Positions 41,615 to 49,341 of a DNA stretch of 64,000 nucleotides are shown here, in pieces. The stretch spans positions 372,001 through 436,000 of the forward strand of contig OZ253954.1 of assembly GCA_965267405.1 (NCBI GenBank), read 5' to 3'. Within the stretch, counting starts at the first letter, position 1; each line of letters begins with the position of its first letter. Under the pieces are notes generated by a model, which saw only the letters and a program-made list of their open reading frames with translations, did not search any database and had not been told where the DNA came from. Source of the DNA: JAPPOI01 sp028818055 (GTDB lineage Bacteria; Pseudomonadota; Alphaproteobacteria; Rhodobacterales; Rhodobacteraceae). Both the position numbers and the translations under genes were made by a program.

Positions 41615-42946
41615 CTACAGGTAATCCGATCTTTGCAGACCGTATTTGGCCATTTTCTCGTTCAGCGTCCGTCTGGGCAAGCACAGCTCTTCCATGACAT
41701 TCACGATCGAACCACGATGTCTGCGCATTGTGTTGTCGATCAACATCCGCTCAAAAGCTTCAACGTATTCTTTCAGCGGCTTGCCCTCTGTGGTCACAGA
41801 CAAATCCGCTTCCTCGCTATCAGCCATAAGAAGCGATGCAATGGTGCCCGTTCCACGCCTTGACTGCAAAACCGCGCGCTCAGCGATGTTCAAAAGCTGA
41901 CGGATGTTACCGGGCCACGGTGCCTGCAAAAGCTGCGCTGCTTCCTGAGCGCTTACTTCAGGTGCCTCACAGCCGTATTCCTCAGAGAACTGCTCGGCGA
42001 ACCTTTGAAACAACATCAGGATATCTTCGCCGCGACTGCGCAGCGGTGGCAGCGTGATCTTCATTGCTGCCAATCGATAGAACAGATCGGGGCGAAGTGC
42101 GTCTTCGCACGTGCGTCCAGCCTCCTGCAAATTGCAGATCGCAACGATTCGGGTCTCGGCAGGTGTCCCCTGCTCATTCATCCAGGTCAGCAATCTGGCC
42201 TGCAACTTCTCTGGCAGCGCCTCGATATCCTCAAGCACCAAAGTGCCACCGCGCGCTTCTTCAAGAAGCGGAAGTCGGTCACCTTCCTCGGCCGGTCCAA
42301 AAAGCCGCTTTGCCAAAGTTTCTTCATCGTGAGCCGCGCAGGAGAAAATGACGAACTTCTTGCCTGCTTTGGCGCCAACGGCATGAAGGGCATGGGCAAC
42401 CAAAGTTTTTCCCGTGCCTGTCTCGCCGTCGATAAGGACGTGCCCGTCCGCCTGTCCAAGATCAAGAATATCCTCGCGAAGCCGCTCCATCACCGGTGAC
42501 GCGCCCACAAGTTTCTTAATGATACCGGTGCCATCGGACAATTCGCGGCGCAACGCACGGTTATCCAAAGTCAATCGCCGGGCACTGGTGGCCTTCTTGG
42601 CCAGCTCGGTCATCCGGTCCGGGTTAAATGGCTTTTCCAGAAAGTCGAAGGCGCCGACACGCATGGCTTCTACGGCCATGGGCACATCGCCGTGTCCGGT
42701 GATCATTATAACGGGCAAGGCACTATCGACGCTCATCAAGCGCTTCAGAAAAACCATCCCATCCATACCAGGCATCTTGATGTCACTGACCACCACGCCC
42801 GGATAGTCCGCACCGACCTGCCGCAGCGCGTCTTCGGCTGTCGCAAAGGTCTCGGTGTCAAACCCACTCAACGCCAGCCACTGGCTGATTGATTGGCGCA
42901 TATCTTGTTCGTCGTCGATTATGGCGATCTTCATTGCTTGTGCCAT
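41615..42946 (-). CDS. dctD: DctD-like response regulator (AAA+), lacking the GAFTGA motif
   Basis: A 443-residue NtrC-family regulator. Receiver domain with phospho-acceptor Asp55 (VVVSDIKMPGMDG) and the TGHGDVPMAV and FLEKPFNPD blocks; AAA+ domain with Walker A GETGTGKT (174-181), Walker B TLVLEDIEAL, RPDLFYRL arginine-finger region; C-terminal Fis-type helix-turn-helix (VNVMEELCLPRRTLNEKM). The loop that should read ELFGHEKGAFTGA is RLFGPAEEGDRLP, so the sigma-54 contact is missing. In R. capsulatus NtrC such loss goes with sigma-70 activation. Start 42946 has GAGG six bases upstream. Pairs with the kinase upstream. Confidence 0.88.
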   Translation of the reverse strand: MAQAMKIAIIDDEQDMRQSISQWLALSGFDTETFATAEDALRQVGADYPGVVVSDIKMPGMDGMVFLKRLMSVDSALPVIMITGHGDVPMAVEAMRVGAFDFLEKPFNPDRMTELAKKATSARRLTLDNRALRRELSDGTGIIKKLVGASPVMERLREDILDLGQADGHVLIDGETGTGKTLVAHALHAVGAKAGKKFVIFSCAAHDEETLAKRLFGPAEEGDRLPLLEEARGGTLVLEDIEALPEKLQARLLTWMNEQGTPAETRIVAICNLQEAGRTCEDALRPDLFYRLAAMKITLPPLRSRGEDILMLFQRFAEQFSEEYGCEAPEVSAQEAAQLLQAPWPGNIRQLLNIAERAVLQSRRGTGTIASLLMADSEEADLSVTTEGKPLKEYVEAFERMLIDNTMRRHRGSIVNVMEELCLPRRTLNEKMAKYGLQRSDYL

Positions 42947-42962
42947 GATCATCCTCACATCG

Positions 42963-44723
42963 TCATTCGGCTGCCTGATCGAGCTTCGTTTGGGAGACAG
43001 GCAGACTAATCTCAAAGACAGCGCCACCGTTTCGGCCATTGCGCGCTGTCATACGTCCGCCAAGGTCGTTGACGATCCCAGACGAAATGGCAAGACCTAA
43101 CCCCACGCCATCACCGGGCGCTTTCGTTGTGTAAAATGGTTCGAACAGGCTTTCGAGGTCGTCAATCCCGACGCCATTGTCGCGCACCGTGATCAACACA
43201 TCGTCTGATACTGTGACGATGACATTCACTTCAGGAGACGGAACACTTTGCGTGGCGTCCAACGCGTTCCGGAACAAGTTGATCAACACCTGTTCTAACC
43301 GGATACGATCGGCTTCAATGATCACTGGATCCCGTGGAAGTGACGCCGTGATTGCCATGTTTCGTTGCCGCAGTTGCGGCTCCATGATGCTGAGCGCGGA
43401 TGATACGGATTCCCGAACATCTATTGGCTCAAATGCGTCTCCTCCCTTGCGGGCATACGACTTGAGCTGCCGGGTAATGGCGCCCATGCGCTCAATCAAA
43501 TCGTCGATCCGTCGAAATGACGACAACGCTTCTTCCGGTCGCCGACGCTGCAACAACAGCCGCGCGCCAGCGAGATAAGTTTTCATCGCCGCCAGCGGTT
43601 GATTCAACTCGTGACTAACGGCTGCGGACATCTCGCCCAAGATCGCCAATTTCGACGATTGCTGAAGCGTTTGCTCTGCAACTTCAAGGTTCCGTTCAGC
43701 CCGTTCGCGTTCGGCGATTTCTCGCTGCAGCGCTGCATTCAACTGGCGAAGCTCTGCCGACTCGCGCTGGAAAAACAGGAGCCGAGACGTCGCTTTACGG
43801 CTGATCAAGTAGAAACCGACCGCCAAAATGATCGCGAATCCCATGATTTCCATGGCGATAAAGGCATTAACCCGTTCGCGGACGCCGGCATAGGTGGTGA
43901 AATTGGTCATACGCCAACCCTGAAAACCGACCCGTGCTTCCTGTCGCATAACCGCTTGGCCGCGAACATAAGCGTCGATCGGTGAAGCCGACCAATCTGC
44001 CGTTGCCCTAAGTGCCCGCTGGATCGCATTCGGGGCCGACCGAACTTGCAAGGCTTCCTCTTCGGTCATGCCGCGCCAAGACCCTTCCGTCGAAAGCAGA
44101 ATCAAGCCTTCACTATCGGTGACGATGACTGCATCGCTAAATCCAGCCCACGAGGTCTCAAACTTCAAAAGATTCAATTGAACGACGATGACACCGATCA
44201 ACTCGCCGTTTGCTTCGATCTTTCGCGAATACGAAAATTCACGCTGCCCATTTGCGTTCACGTGCGTTGTAAAGACCGTTTCATTGGAGCGCAGAGCCTC
44301 AATAAAATATGGCTCGGTGCGATAAACCGCACCCAACTCGAACCTGTCTGATACAGCGACGGCGCGCCCCCCTTCATCGAGCAACAAAAGGCTCGAAGCT
44401 GAGATTTCCTCACGATACGAAATCAACCGCTGGGAAGACTGAGAGAAGTCGCCCGAGTTCAAGGCCGTGATCAAAGCTGGATCACGTGCCAGAAGCTGCG
44501 GCACAATCTGGTTTCTCTGAAGCTCGCTCAAGACGTTACCTGAGTAGAGAGCCAATCGAACTTCGGCGCGCGACCGCGTGCTTTCGGTAAAGCGTTCGGT
44601 TAGAAGCTGATTGGTGACCCAAACAACAGCGACCGCCGCCGAGATCACAAGGATCATCAACGCGCGCACCGGCCATTTGGACGGAGCTGAGCCTGCGCGG
44701 CCGGACGAGTTTTCGTCACTCAT
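42963..44723 (-). CDS. dctB: DctB-like sensor histidine kinase
   Basis: A 586-residue membrane kinase. First membrane helix about 20-40 (ALMILVISAAVAVVWV), a periplasmic double-PAS/Cache-type sensor to about residue 295, second helix (EIMGFAIILAVGFYLI), then a coiled coil and the transmitter with the H-box AAVSHELNQPLAAMKTYLAG, N-box NLFRNALDA, and G-boxes DNGVGIDD and GDGVGLGLAIS. Domain plan matches DctB, which senses C4-dicarboxylates; the transporter genes are not in the window, so the ligand is unproven. 16 bases separate it from the regulator gene. Confidence 0.88.
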   Translation of the reverse strand: MSDENSSGRAGSAPSKWPVRALMILVISAAVAVVWVTNQLLTERFTESTRSRAEVRLALYSGNVLSELQRNQIVPQLLARDPALITALNSGDFSQSSQRLISYREEISASSLLLLDEGGRAVAVSDRFELGAVYRTEPYFIEALRSNETVFTTHVNANGQREFSYSRKIEANGELIGVIVVQLNLLKFETSWAGFSDAVIVTDSEGLILLSTEGSWRGMTEEEALQVRSAPNAIQRALRATADWSASPIDAYVRGQAVMRQEARVGFQGWRMTNFTTYAGVRERVNAFIAMEIMGFAIILAVGFYLISRKATSRLLFFQRESAELRQLNAALQREIAERERAERNLEVAEQTLQQSSKLAILGEMSAAVSHELNQPLAAMKTYLAGARLLLQRRRPEEALSSFRRIDDLIERMGAITRQLKSYARKGGDAFEPIDVRESVSSALSIMEPQLRQRNMAITASLPRDPVIIEADRIRLEQVLINLFRNALDATQSVPSPEVNVIVTVSDDVLITVRDNGVGIDDLESLFEPFYTTKAPGDGVGLGLAISSGIVNDLGGRMTARNGRNGGAVFEISLPVSQTKLDQAAE

Positions 44724-44754
44724 TCTTTAAAATTAAGGCGTTGGCGGCCTTGGC

Positions 44755-45423
44755 TCAAGCAGCAACGCCGATTTTAGCCAAAGATTGAAACAGCGGTGCG
44801 CCATCGGTGCCGCCCAGTTTTTCATCCGCAGAACGCTCAGGATGGGGCATCAACCCCAATACGCGGTGGTTTTCAGACAGTATGCCTGCAATGCGCCGCG
44901 CCGAGCCGTTTACGTCATCGACGTACCGATACGCAACGCGACCTTCACCTTCCAACCGATCAAGCACATCGTCTTGCGCGATGTAATTGCCGTCATGATG
45001 CGCGACGGGGAACGTGATTTTCTGACCGATCGAGTACCCGGCGTTGAATGCACTGGACGTTTCCTCAACGGTCATATCGACAGGTTTGCAGATGAATTTC
45101 AGACCTGCATTGCGGATCAAAGCACCTGGCAACAACCCGGTTTCGGTCAGGACCTGAAATCCGTTGCAAATACCGATGGCGTAGCCGCCTGCTTCCACGT
45201 GAGATTTCAATCCTGCAATGATAGGAGACTGGGCGGCAATCGCACCGCAGCGAAGGTAGTCGCCGTAAGAAAAACCGCCCGGAACACCGACGACATCCAC
45301 GCCTGTTGGCAGGTTCGTGTCTTTGTGCCAGACCATTTCGACTTGGAAACCGGCATTTTCGAAAGCAACAGCAAGATCACGGTCACAGTTTGATCCTGGA
45401 AAGACCAAAACTGCCGCCTTCAT
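44755..45423 (-). CDS. purQ: Phosphoribosylformylglycinamidine synthase, glutaminase subunit
   Basis: Class I glutamine amidotransferase subunit (222 aa) of the three-part FGAM synthase of purine synthesis. VLVFPGSNCDRDL opens it; the nucleophilic Cys is in GICNGFQVL and the His-Glu of the triad in LMPHPERSAD. ATG 45423 overlaps the purS stop by four bases. Confidence 0.97.
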   Translation of the reverse strand: MKAAVLVFPGSNCDRDLAVAFENAGFQVEMVWHKDTNLPTGVDVVGVPGGFSYGDYLRCGAIAAQSPIIAGLKSHVEAGGYAIGICNGFQVLTETGLLPGALIRNAGLKFICKPVDMTVEETSSAFNAGYSIGQKITFPVAHHDGNYIAQDDVLDRLEGEGRVAYRYVDDVNGSARRIAGILSENHRVLGLMPHPERSADEKLGGTDGAPLFQSLAKIGVAA

Positions 45424-45662
45424 GACAACAGCTCTACGTTGTAGCTTTCGATAACCGTGTTCGCCAGAAGATCTTCGCACATCTTGGTGACTTGAGCTTC
45501 CGCCGTTTCTCGGTTTGTCTCGTCCAGCTCCAGCTCAATGACCTTGCCCTGACGTACGCTGTTCACTCCTTCAAATCCGAGCGTTCCCAGCGCGTGGCGA
45601 ACAGCTTCGCCTTGCGGGTCAAGGACACCATTTTTGAGCATGACGTGTACGCGAGCTTTCAT
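45420..45662 (-). CDS. purS: Phosphoribosylformylglycinamidine synthase, PurS subunit
   Basis: 80-residue small subunit bridging PurQ and the separate PurL. KARVHVMLKNGVLDPQGEAV and VNSVRQGKVIELEL are the family blocks. It follows purC by ten bases and overlaps purQ (ATGA); purL is not in the window. Confidence 0.96.
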   Translation of the reverse strand: MKARVHVMLKNGVLDPQGEAVRHALGTLGFEGVNSVRQGKVIELELDETNRETAEAQVTKMCEDLLANTVIESYNVELLS

Positions 45663-45672
45663 TCCTGGGCCT

Positions 45673-46434
45673 TCAATTGATCAATGTTGGTTTAACTGCG
45701 TGGGTTGCATTTGTCGGCAATACACCGAGGCGGCGGGCGACTTCGGTATAGGCATCCGCGAGGTTACCAAGATCGCGACGGAAAACATCCTTGTCGAGTT
45801 TCTTGCCTGTTTCGATGTCCCAAAGGCGGCAACTGTCTGGGCTGATTTCATCGGCGACGATCAAACGCTGGAAGTCGCCTTCCCAAACGCGGCCAATTTC
45901 AATTTTGAAATCAACAAGTCGAATGCCGACAGCCAGCATGCACCCGGACATGAAGTCGTTCACACGCAGCGCCAGCGCGACCATGTCGTCCAAGTCTTGT
46001 TGAGTCGCCCAACCGAACGCGATGATGTGCTCTTCTGCGACCAGTGGATCGCCCAGATTGTCATCCTTCAAACAGAATTCGACGATTGGGCGCGGCAGTA
46101 ATGTGCCTTCTTCCAAACCCAGCCGTTCGGACAATGTGCCAGCAGCATAGTTCCGAACGATGACTTCCAATGGAATGATTTCGACCGAACGGATCAACTG
46201 CTCGCGCATGTTGATGCGTTTTAGAAAATGCGTCGGCACGCCAATCTGCGAAAGCCCGTTCATGAAGAATTCGCTAAGGCGGTTGTTCAACACGCCCTTC
46301 CCTTCAATCACGTCTTTTTTCTGCGCGTTGAATGCAGTCGCATCGTCCTTGAAATACTGAACCAATGTGCCTGGCTCGGGACCTTCATAAAGTATCTTCG
46401 CCTTGCCTTCGTACAGCTTCTTGCGACGTGCCAT
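45673..46434 (-). CDS. purC: SAICAR synthetase (phosphoribosylaminoimidazole-succinocarboxamide synthase)
   Basis: Joins aspartate to CAIR with ATP in purine synthesis. 253 residues; RRKKLYEGKAKILYEGP and FKDDATAFN form the ATP-binding start, PLEVIVRNYAAGT and LVDFKIEIGRVWEG, then DEISPDSCRLWD, are the signature regions. ATG 46434 matches family length; a longer frame to 46473 is unneeded. First gene of purC-purS-purQ. Confidence 0.97.
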   Translation of the reverse strand: MARRKKLYEGKAKILYEGPEPGTLVQYFKDDATAFNAQKKDVIEGKGVLNNRLSEFFMNGLSQIGVPTHFLKRINMREQLIRSVEIIPLEVIVRNYAAGTLSERLGLEEGTLLPRPIVEFCLKDDNLGDPLVAEEHIIAFGWATQQDLDDMVALALRVNDFMSGCMLAVGIRLVDFKIEIGRVWEGDFQRLIVADEISPDSCRLWDIETGKKLDKDVFRRDLGNLADAYTEVARRLGVLPTNATHAVKPTLIN

Positions 46435-46587
46435 GTGACTATCCTGGATATATGCGGAGATGTGCGGCTCCACTCAAGCGCCGCTATAGGACAAAGGAGA
46501 CGTACGAGCAAGCCAGTGCCTCTTGTCGTTCGACAGCATCAAGGGCATATGAGTATCAAACGTTCCAATCGACCTAAGGAGACCTGA

Positions 46588-46905
46588 ATGTCGACGTTCG
46601 ATGAACGCGAAAATGCGTTCGAAAACAAGTTTGCCCACGACGCTGAAATGCAATTCAAGGCGGAAGCTCGTCGCAATAAGCTTTTGGGACTTTGGGCCGC
46701 GGGGCTCATGGGTCAAGACGGCGATGCGGCGGCGAATTATGCCAAGGATGTCGTCAAAGCAGACTTTGAGGAAGCTGGCGATGACGATGTGTTTCGCAAG
46801 ATCTCTGGCGATTTGGGCGATCTCGCATCGGAGCAGCAGATACGCGACAAGATGAAAGAACTTCTTGCCGTAGCCAAGGAACAATTGATGAGCGAACTAT
46901 CGTAA
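46588..46905 (+). CDS. F1FO-ATPase zeta inhibitor subunit (DUF1476)
   Basis: A 105-residue helical protein of the alphaproteobacterial zeta family, which blocks ATP hydrolysis by F1 through its N-terminal inhibitory helix. STFDERENAFENKFAHDAEM is the inhibitory segment, KAEARRNKLLGLWAAGLMG the core, and VVKADFEEAGDDDVFRKISGD the C-terminal bundle. CTAAGGAGACCTGA gives a strong ribosome-binding site. Stands alone between purC (divergent) and a terminator. Confidence 0.92.
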   Translation: MSTFDERENAFENKFAHDAEMQFKAEARRNKLLGLWAAGLMGQDGDAAANYAKDVVKADFEEAGDDDVFRKISGDLGDLASEQQIRDKMKELLAVAKEQLMSELS

Positions 46906-46926
46906 TCAGCCTTTCATAACCAATTG

Positions 46927-46957
46927 AAAACGCGCCATTTATGGCGCGTTTTTTATT
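46927..46957 (+). terminator. Intrinsic terminator after the zeta gene
   Basis: AAAACGCGCCAT and ATGGCGCGTTTT pair perfectly around a very short loop (opens to about four bases), followed by TTTATTTC. Confidence 0.85.
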
Positions 46958-47005
46958 TCAAGCGACCCTTGCAACTTTCGCAATGCTGCATTGCAGAAAT
47001 ATAAC

Positions 47006-47022
47006 TTGTTTAGCGCTAACAA
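47006..47022. promoter_or_regulatory. LacI-type operator candidate before the DUF1127 gene
   Basis: TTGTTTAGCGCTAACAA contains the exact 10-bp palindrome TTAGCGCTAA (47010-47019) with outer arms GTT/AAC nearly symmetric. It lies 49 bases before the DUF1127 start and resembles the palindrome before pdhA. Confidence 0.45.
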
Positions 47023-47070
47023 TGGTCCCAAATGAAGCATGCAAACACGAGAAAGACGAAAGGAATTGAT

Positions 47071-47220
47071 ATGAACTTCCTCGACCAATTGCAAAAACGC
47101 GCTGACTACTACCGCACCGTTCGCGAAATCAGCCGCCTGCCGCTCGACACAGCGCTTGATCTGGGCATCTATCCTGGTGACGCACGCGAGCTCGCACATC
47201 GTGCAGTTTATGGAAAATAA
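47071..47220 (+). CDS. DUF1127 small protein
   Basis: A 49-residue protein starting MNFLDQLQKRADYYRTVREI, then RLPLDTALDLGIYPGDARELA, an Rhodobacterales DUF1127 variant. DUF1127 proteins are implicated in small-RNA-linked regulation and stress adaptation in alphaproteobacteria, partner RNAs or proteins differing. ATG 47071 has GAAAGGA seven bases upstream. Terminator follows. Confidence 0.8.
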   Translation: MNFLDQLQKRADYYRTVREISRLPLDTALDLGIYPGDARELAHRAVYGK

Positions 47221-47269
47221 GCAGCCAGAGGACCCTAGCAGTCCCAGAACCGACATTTTGAAAGTTTGA

Positions 47270-47302
47270 AACGGGCAGTAACTTTGACTGCCCGTTTTAT
47301 TT
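47270..47302 (+). terminator. Intrinsic terminator after DUF1127
   Basis: AACGGGCAGT (47270-47279) and ACTGCCCGTT (47287-47296), then TTATTTTG. It overlaps the stop codon of the convergent coaD gene. Confidence 0.85.
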
Positions 47303-47791
47303 TGCGAAGCGTTCGCTCAGCGCCGCTTTCACATCGCCCGGCACAAACCGCGACACGTCGCCGCCAAGTCTTGCGATTTCTTTGACCAATTTCGATGCAA
47401 TCGCCTGATGTTCCGCATCGGCCATCAGGAACACGGTTTCGATGCTGTCGTCGAGGGCACGGTTCATGCCGACCATTTGATACTCGTATTCGAAGTCGGC
47501 CACGGCTCGAAGGCCGCGAATGATAATCGACGCGCCTACATCTTTGGCGCAATCGATCAAGAGGTTCTCAAACGGATGAGCCACAATCTCGATGCCTGAC
47601 GTCGAAGCAATCGACGCACATTCCGCCTCAATCATTGCAACGCGTTCGTCCAACGAGAACAGCGGTCCCTTATCCCTATTGATGGCAACGCCGATGACCA
47701 ACCGGTCAACCAAGGCAGTGGCGCGGCGAATGATATCAAGATGCCCCAAAGTGACAGGGTCAAACGTTCCCGGATACAGGCCAACTCTCAT
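47297..47791 (-). CDS. coaD: Phosphopantetheine adenylyltransferase
   Basis: Makes dephospho-CoA from phosphopantetheine and ATP, penultimate step of CoA synthesis. 164 residues; YPGTFDPVTLGHLDIIRRA holds the TxGH nucleotide motif, IRGLRAVADFEYEYQM the Arg-rich phosphate site, and NRALDDSIETVFLM follows. Last residues form the helix near GDVKAALSERF. Intact. Confidence 0.97.
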   Translation of the reverse strand: MRVGLYPGTFDPVTLGHLDIIRRATALVDRLVIGVAINRDKGPLFSLDERVAMIEAECASIASTSGIEIVAHPFENLLIDCAKDVGASIIIRGLRAVADFEYEYQMVGMNRALDDSIETVFLMADAEHQAIASKLVKEIARLGGDVSRFVPGDVKAALSERFAK

Positions 47792-47857
47792 TCCGCACGC
47801 TCCCTCAATTCCACTGGGATGTGTACATGAAAGACTTTCGCTTTCAACCGCTTGAGC

Positions 47858-48292
47858 TCAGAAGCCCTTGATCATGCCTTCGAGCGCGTCTTTTTCCATG
47901 GATAGTTCGCTCAAACGGGCTTTGACGACGTCGCCGATCGATATCAAGCCAACCATTTTGTCGTTCTCAACCACCGGCATGTGACGAAAACGGCCCTTGG
48001 TCATTTTCTCAAGCACCTGATCGGCGGTTTCATCGCGTGTACAGCTTATGATGTTTTTGGTCATCAAAGCTGATGTCTGGTCTTTCAGGCACGCTTCGCC
48101 ACGTCGGCCAAGTTCGCGCACAATATCGCGTTCTGAAATAATGCCCTGCACGTCTTGTCCGCTTTCCGAGACAATCACAGCGCCAATTTTTTTCTCAGAC
48201 AAAAGTCTGGCCACATCCGATACCGAAGTTTCAGAAGAAATCGTAACGACATCTTGGCCGCCTTTCATCTCAAGTATTTGGTGAACAAGCAT
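47858..48292 (-). CDS. CBS-domain pair protein
   Basis: A 144-residue protein made of two CBS domains, expected to bind adenine nucleotides. Domain 1 spans about residues 10-60 (VSDVARLLSEKKIGAVIVSE, GIISERDIVRELG) and domain 2 about 75-130 (ADQVLEKMTKGRFRHMPVVE, GLISIGDVVKARL). It lies upstream of coaD on the same strand, 66 bases away. Target protein unknown; such stand-alone CBS proteins are often annotated as IMP-dehydrogenase-like. Confidence 0.9.
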   Translation of the reverse strand: MLVHQILEMKGGQDVVTISSETSVSDVARLLSEKKIGAVIVSESGQDVQGIISERDIVRELGRRGEACLKDQTSALMTKNIISCTRDETADQVLEKMTKGRFRHMPVVENDKMVGLISIGDVVKARLSELSMEKDALEGMIKGF

Positions 48293-48349
48293 CTGTTCCC
48301 TCCGAGATGATCAGTACGGTTTTAGCGTTTCACCTGAACCCCGTACCTG

Positions 48350-49246
48350 TCAAGTTATTGCTTCTAAACGTTCAACTTCGTCCCGAATTCCTGAAACAAG
48401 CGCGTTCGCGACTTGGTTGATGCGCTCGACACGTGCATCGTCGGCATGCCGCATCAAGAAAAACGAACGCTTGAATGATATTTTGGACTCCAAGACCTTT
48501 TGAATGTCGGGCGCCGACGGCAAAATAAAATCGTGCGTCACACCGATACCGCCATGTTGACGCAAAAACCCAAGTTGGACGCCAACCAGATTTGACGCCA
48601 GCGCGACACGTTCGATCCCAAGCTCAGACAGAAAATCAAGCTCGGAATAGAAGATCATGTCTTGGATGTAGCCAATGAATTTGTGGCTCTTGAGGTCACT
48701 CGGCGTCTCAATTGGAGCGGATCCCGCGAGATAGTCTTTCGAAGCCGCAAGATGAAGATGGTAGTCAGTGATCTTTTCGATGCGCACGCGACCAGTTTGC
48801 GCGGGCGAAACGGTTATCGCCAGGTCTGCCTCGCGTTTCGACAGATTGATGACCCGCGGAAGTGCAACGATCTGAATTTCCAAATCAGGATGTTTCTCAG
48901 TTATTCGAGCACAAACCTGTGGAAGAACGAAACTGGCGCATCCATCCGTTGCGCCAATCCGGACCTGGCCGGAAAGCCCTGCGCTTTGCCCAGCAATGTC
49001 GTCCAACCCGGTCAGGACGGATTGCTCGATCTGCTCAGCGTAGGTTCGCAATCGGGTTCCCTGCTCGGTCAACGAGTATCCCAGCGGCGATTTGACAAAC
49101 AACCGTTCACCAATGACGTCTTCCAATTTTCCGATACGGCGCCCAACCGTAGCCGGGTCACGTTTGAGCGTTCGGCCAGCGGCAGACAGGCTTTCTTCGC
49201 GTGCCACGCACAGAAAAACCCGTAAGTCATCCCAATCAAAAGACAT
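48350..49246 (-). CDS. LysR-family transcriptional regulator (divergent to mmsA)
   Basis: A 298-residue LysR regulator: N-terminal winged helix (DWDDLRVFLCVAREESLSAAG, DPATVGRRIGKLEDVIGERLF) and effector domain (VRIGATDGCASFVLPQV, GIGVTHDFILPSA). It is divergent from mmsA with 95 bases between starts, and a nested inverted repeat lies in the gap, so it probably controls mmsA. An ATG at 49258 would add four residues; neither start has a clear ribosome-binding site. Confidence 0.9.
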   Translation of the reverse strand: MSFDWDDLRVFLCVAREESLSAAGRTLKRDPATVGRRIGKLEDVIGERLFVKSPLGYSLTEQGTRLRTYAEQIEQSVLTGLDDIAGQSAGLSGQVRIGATDGCASFVLPQVCARITEKHPDLEIQIVALPRVINLSKREADLAITVSPAQTGRVRIEKITDYHLHLAASKDYLAGSAPIETPSDLKSHKFIGYIQDMIFYSELDFLSELGIERVALASNLVGVQLGFLRQHGGIGVTHDFILPSAPDIQKVLESKISFKRSFFLMRHADDARVERINQVANALVSGIRDEVERLEAIT

Positions 49247-49262
49247 TCCAGTACCCATAAAT

Positions 49263-49310
49263 TTGCAAAATGTCTTTGGAAAACTGCCTCTGTTCCAAAC
49301 AAAAATGCAA
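49263..49310. promoter_or_regulatory. Nested inverted repeat in the LysR/mmsA gap (LysR box candidate)
   Basis: TTTGGAA (49275-49281) and TTCCAAA (49293-49299) are exact inverse complements 11 bases apart, fitting the LysR T-N11-A rule. An outer pair TTGCA (49263-49267) and TGCAA (49306-49310) shares nearly the same centre. Confidence 0.55.
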
Positions 49311-49341
49311 GAGTACAATCGCGGCAAGCACGGAGGAACCA

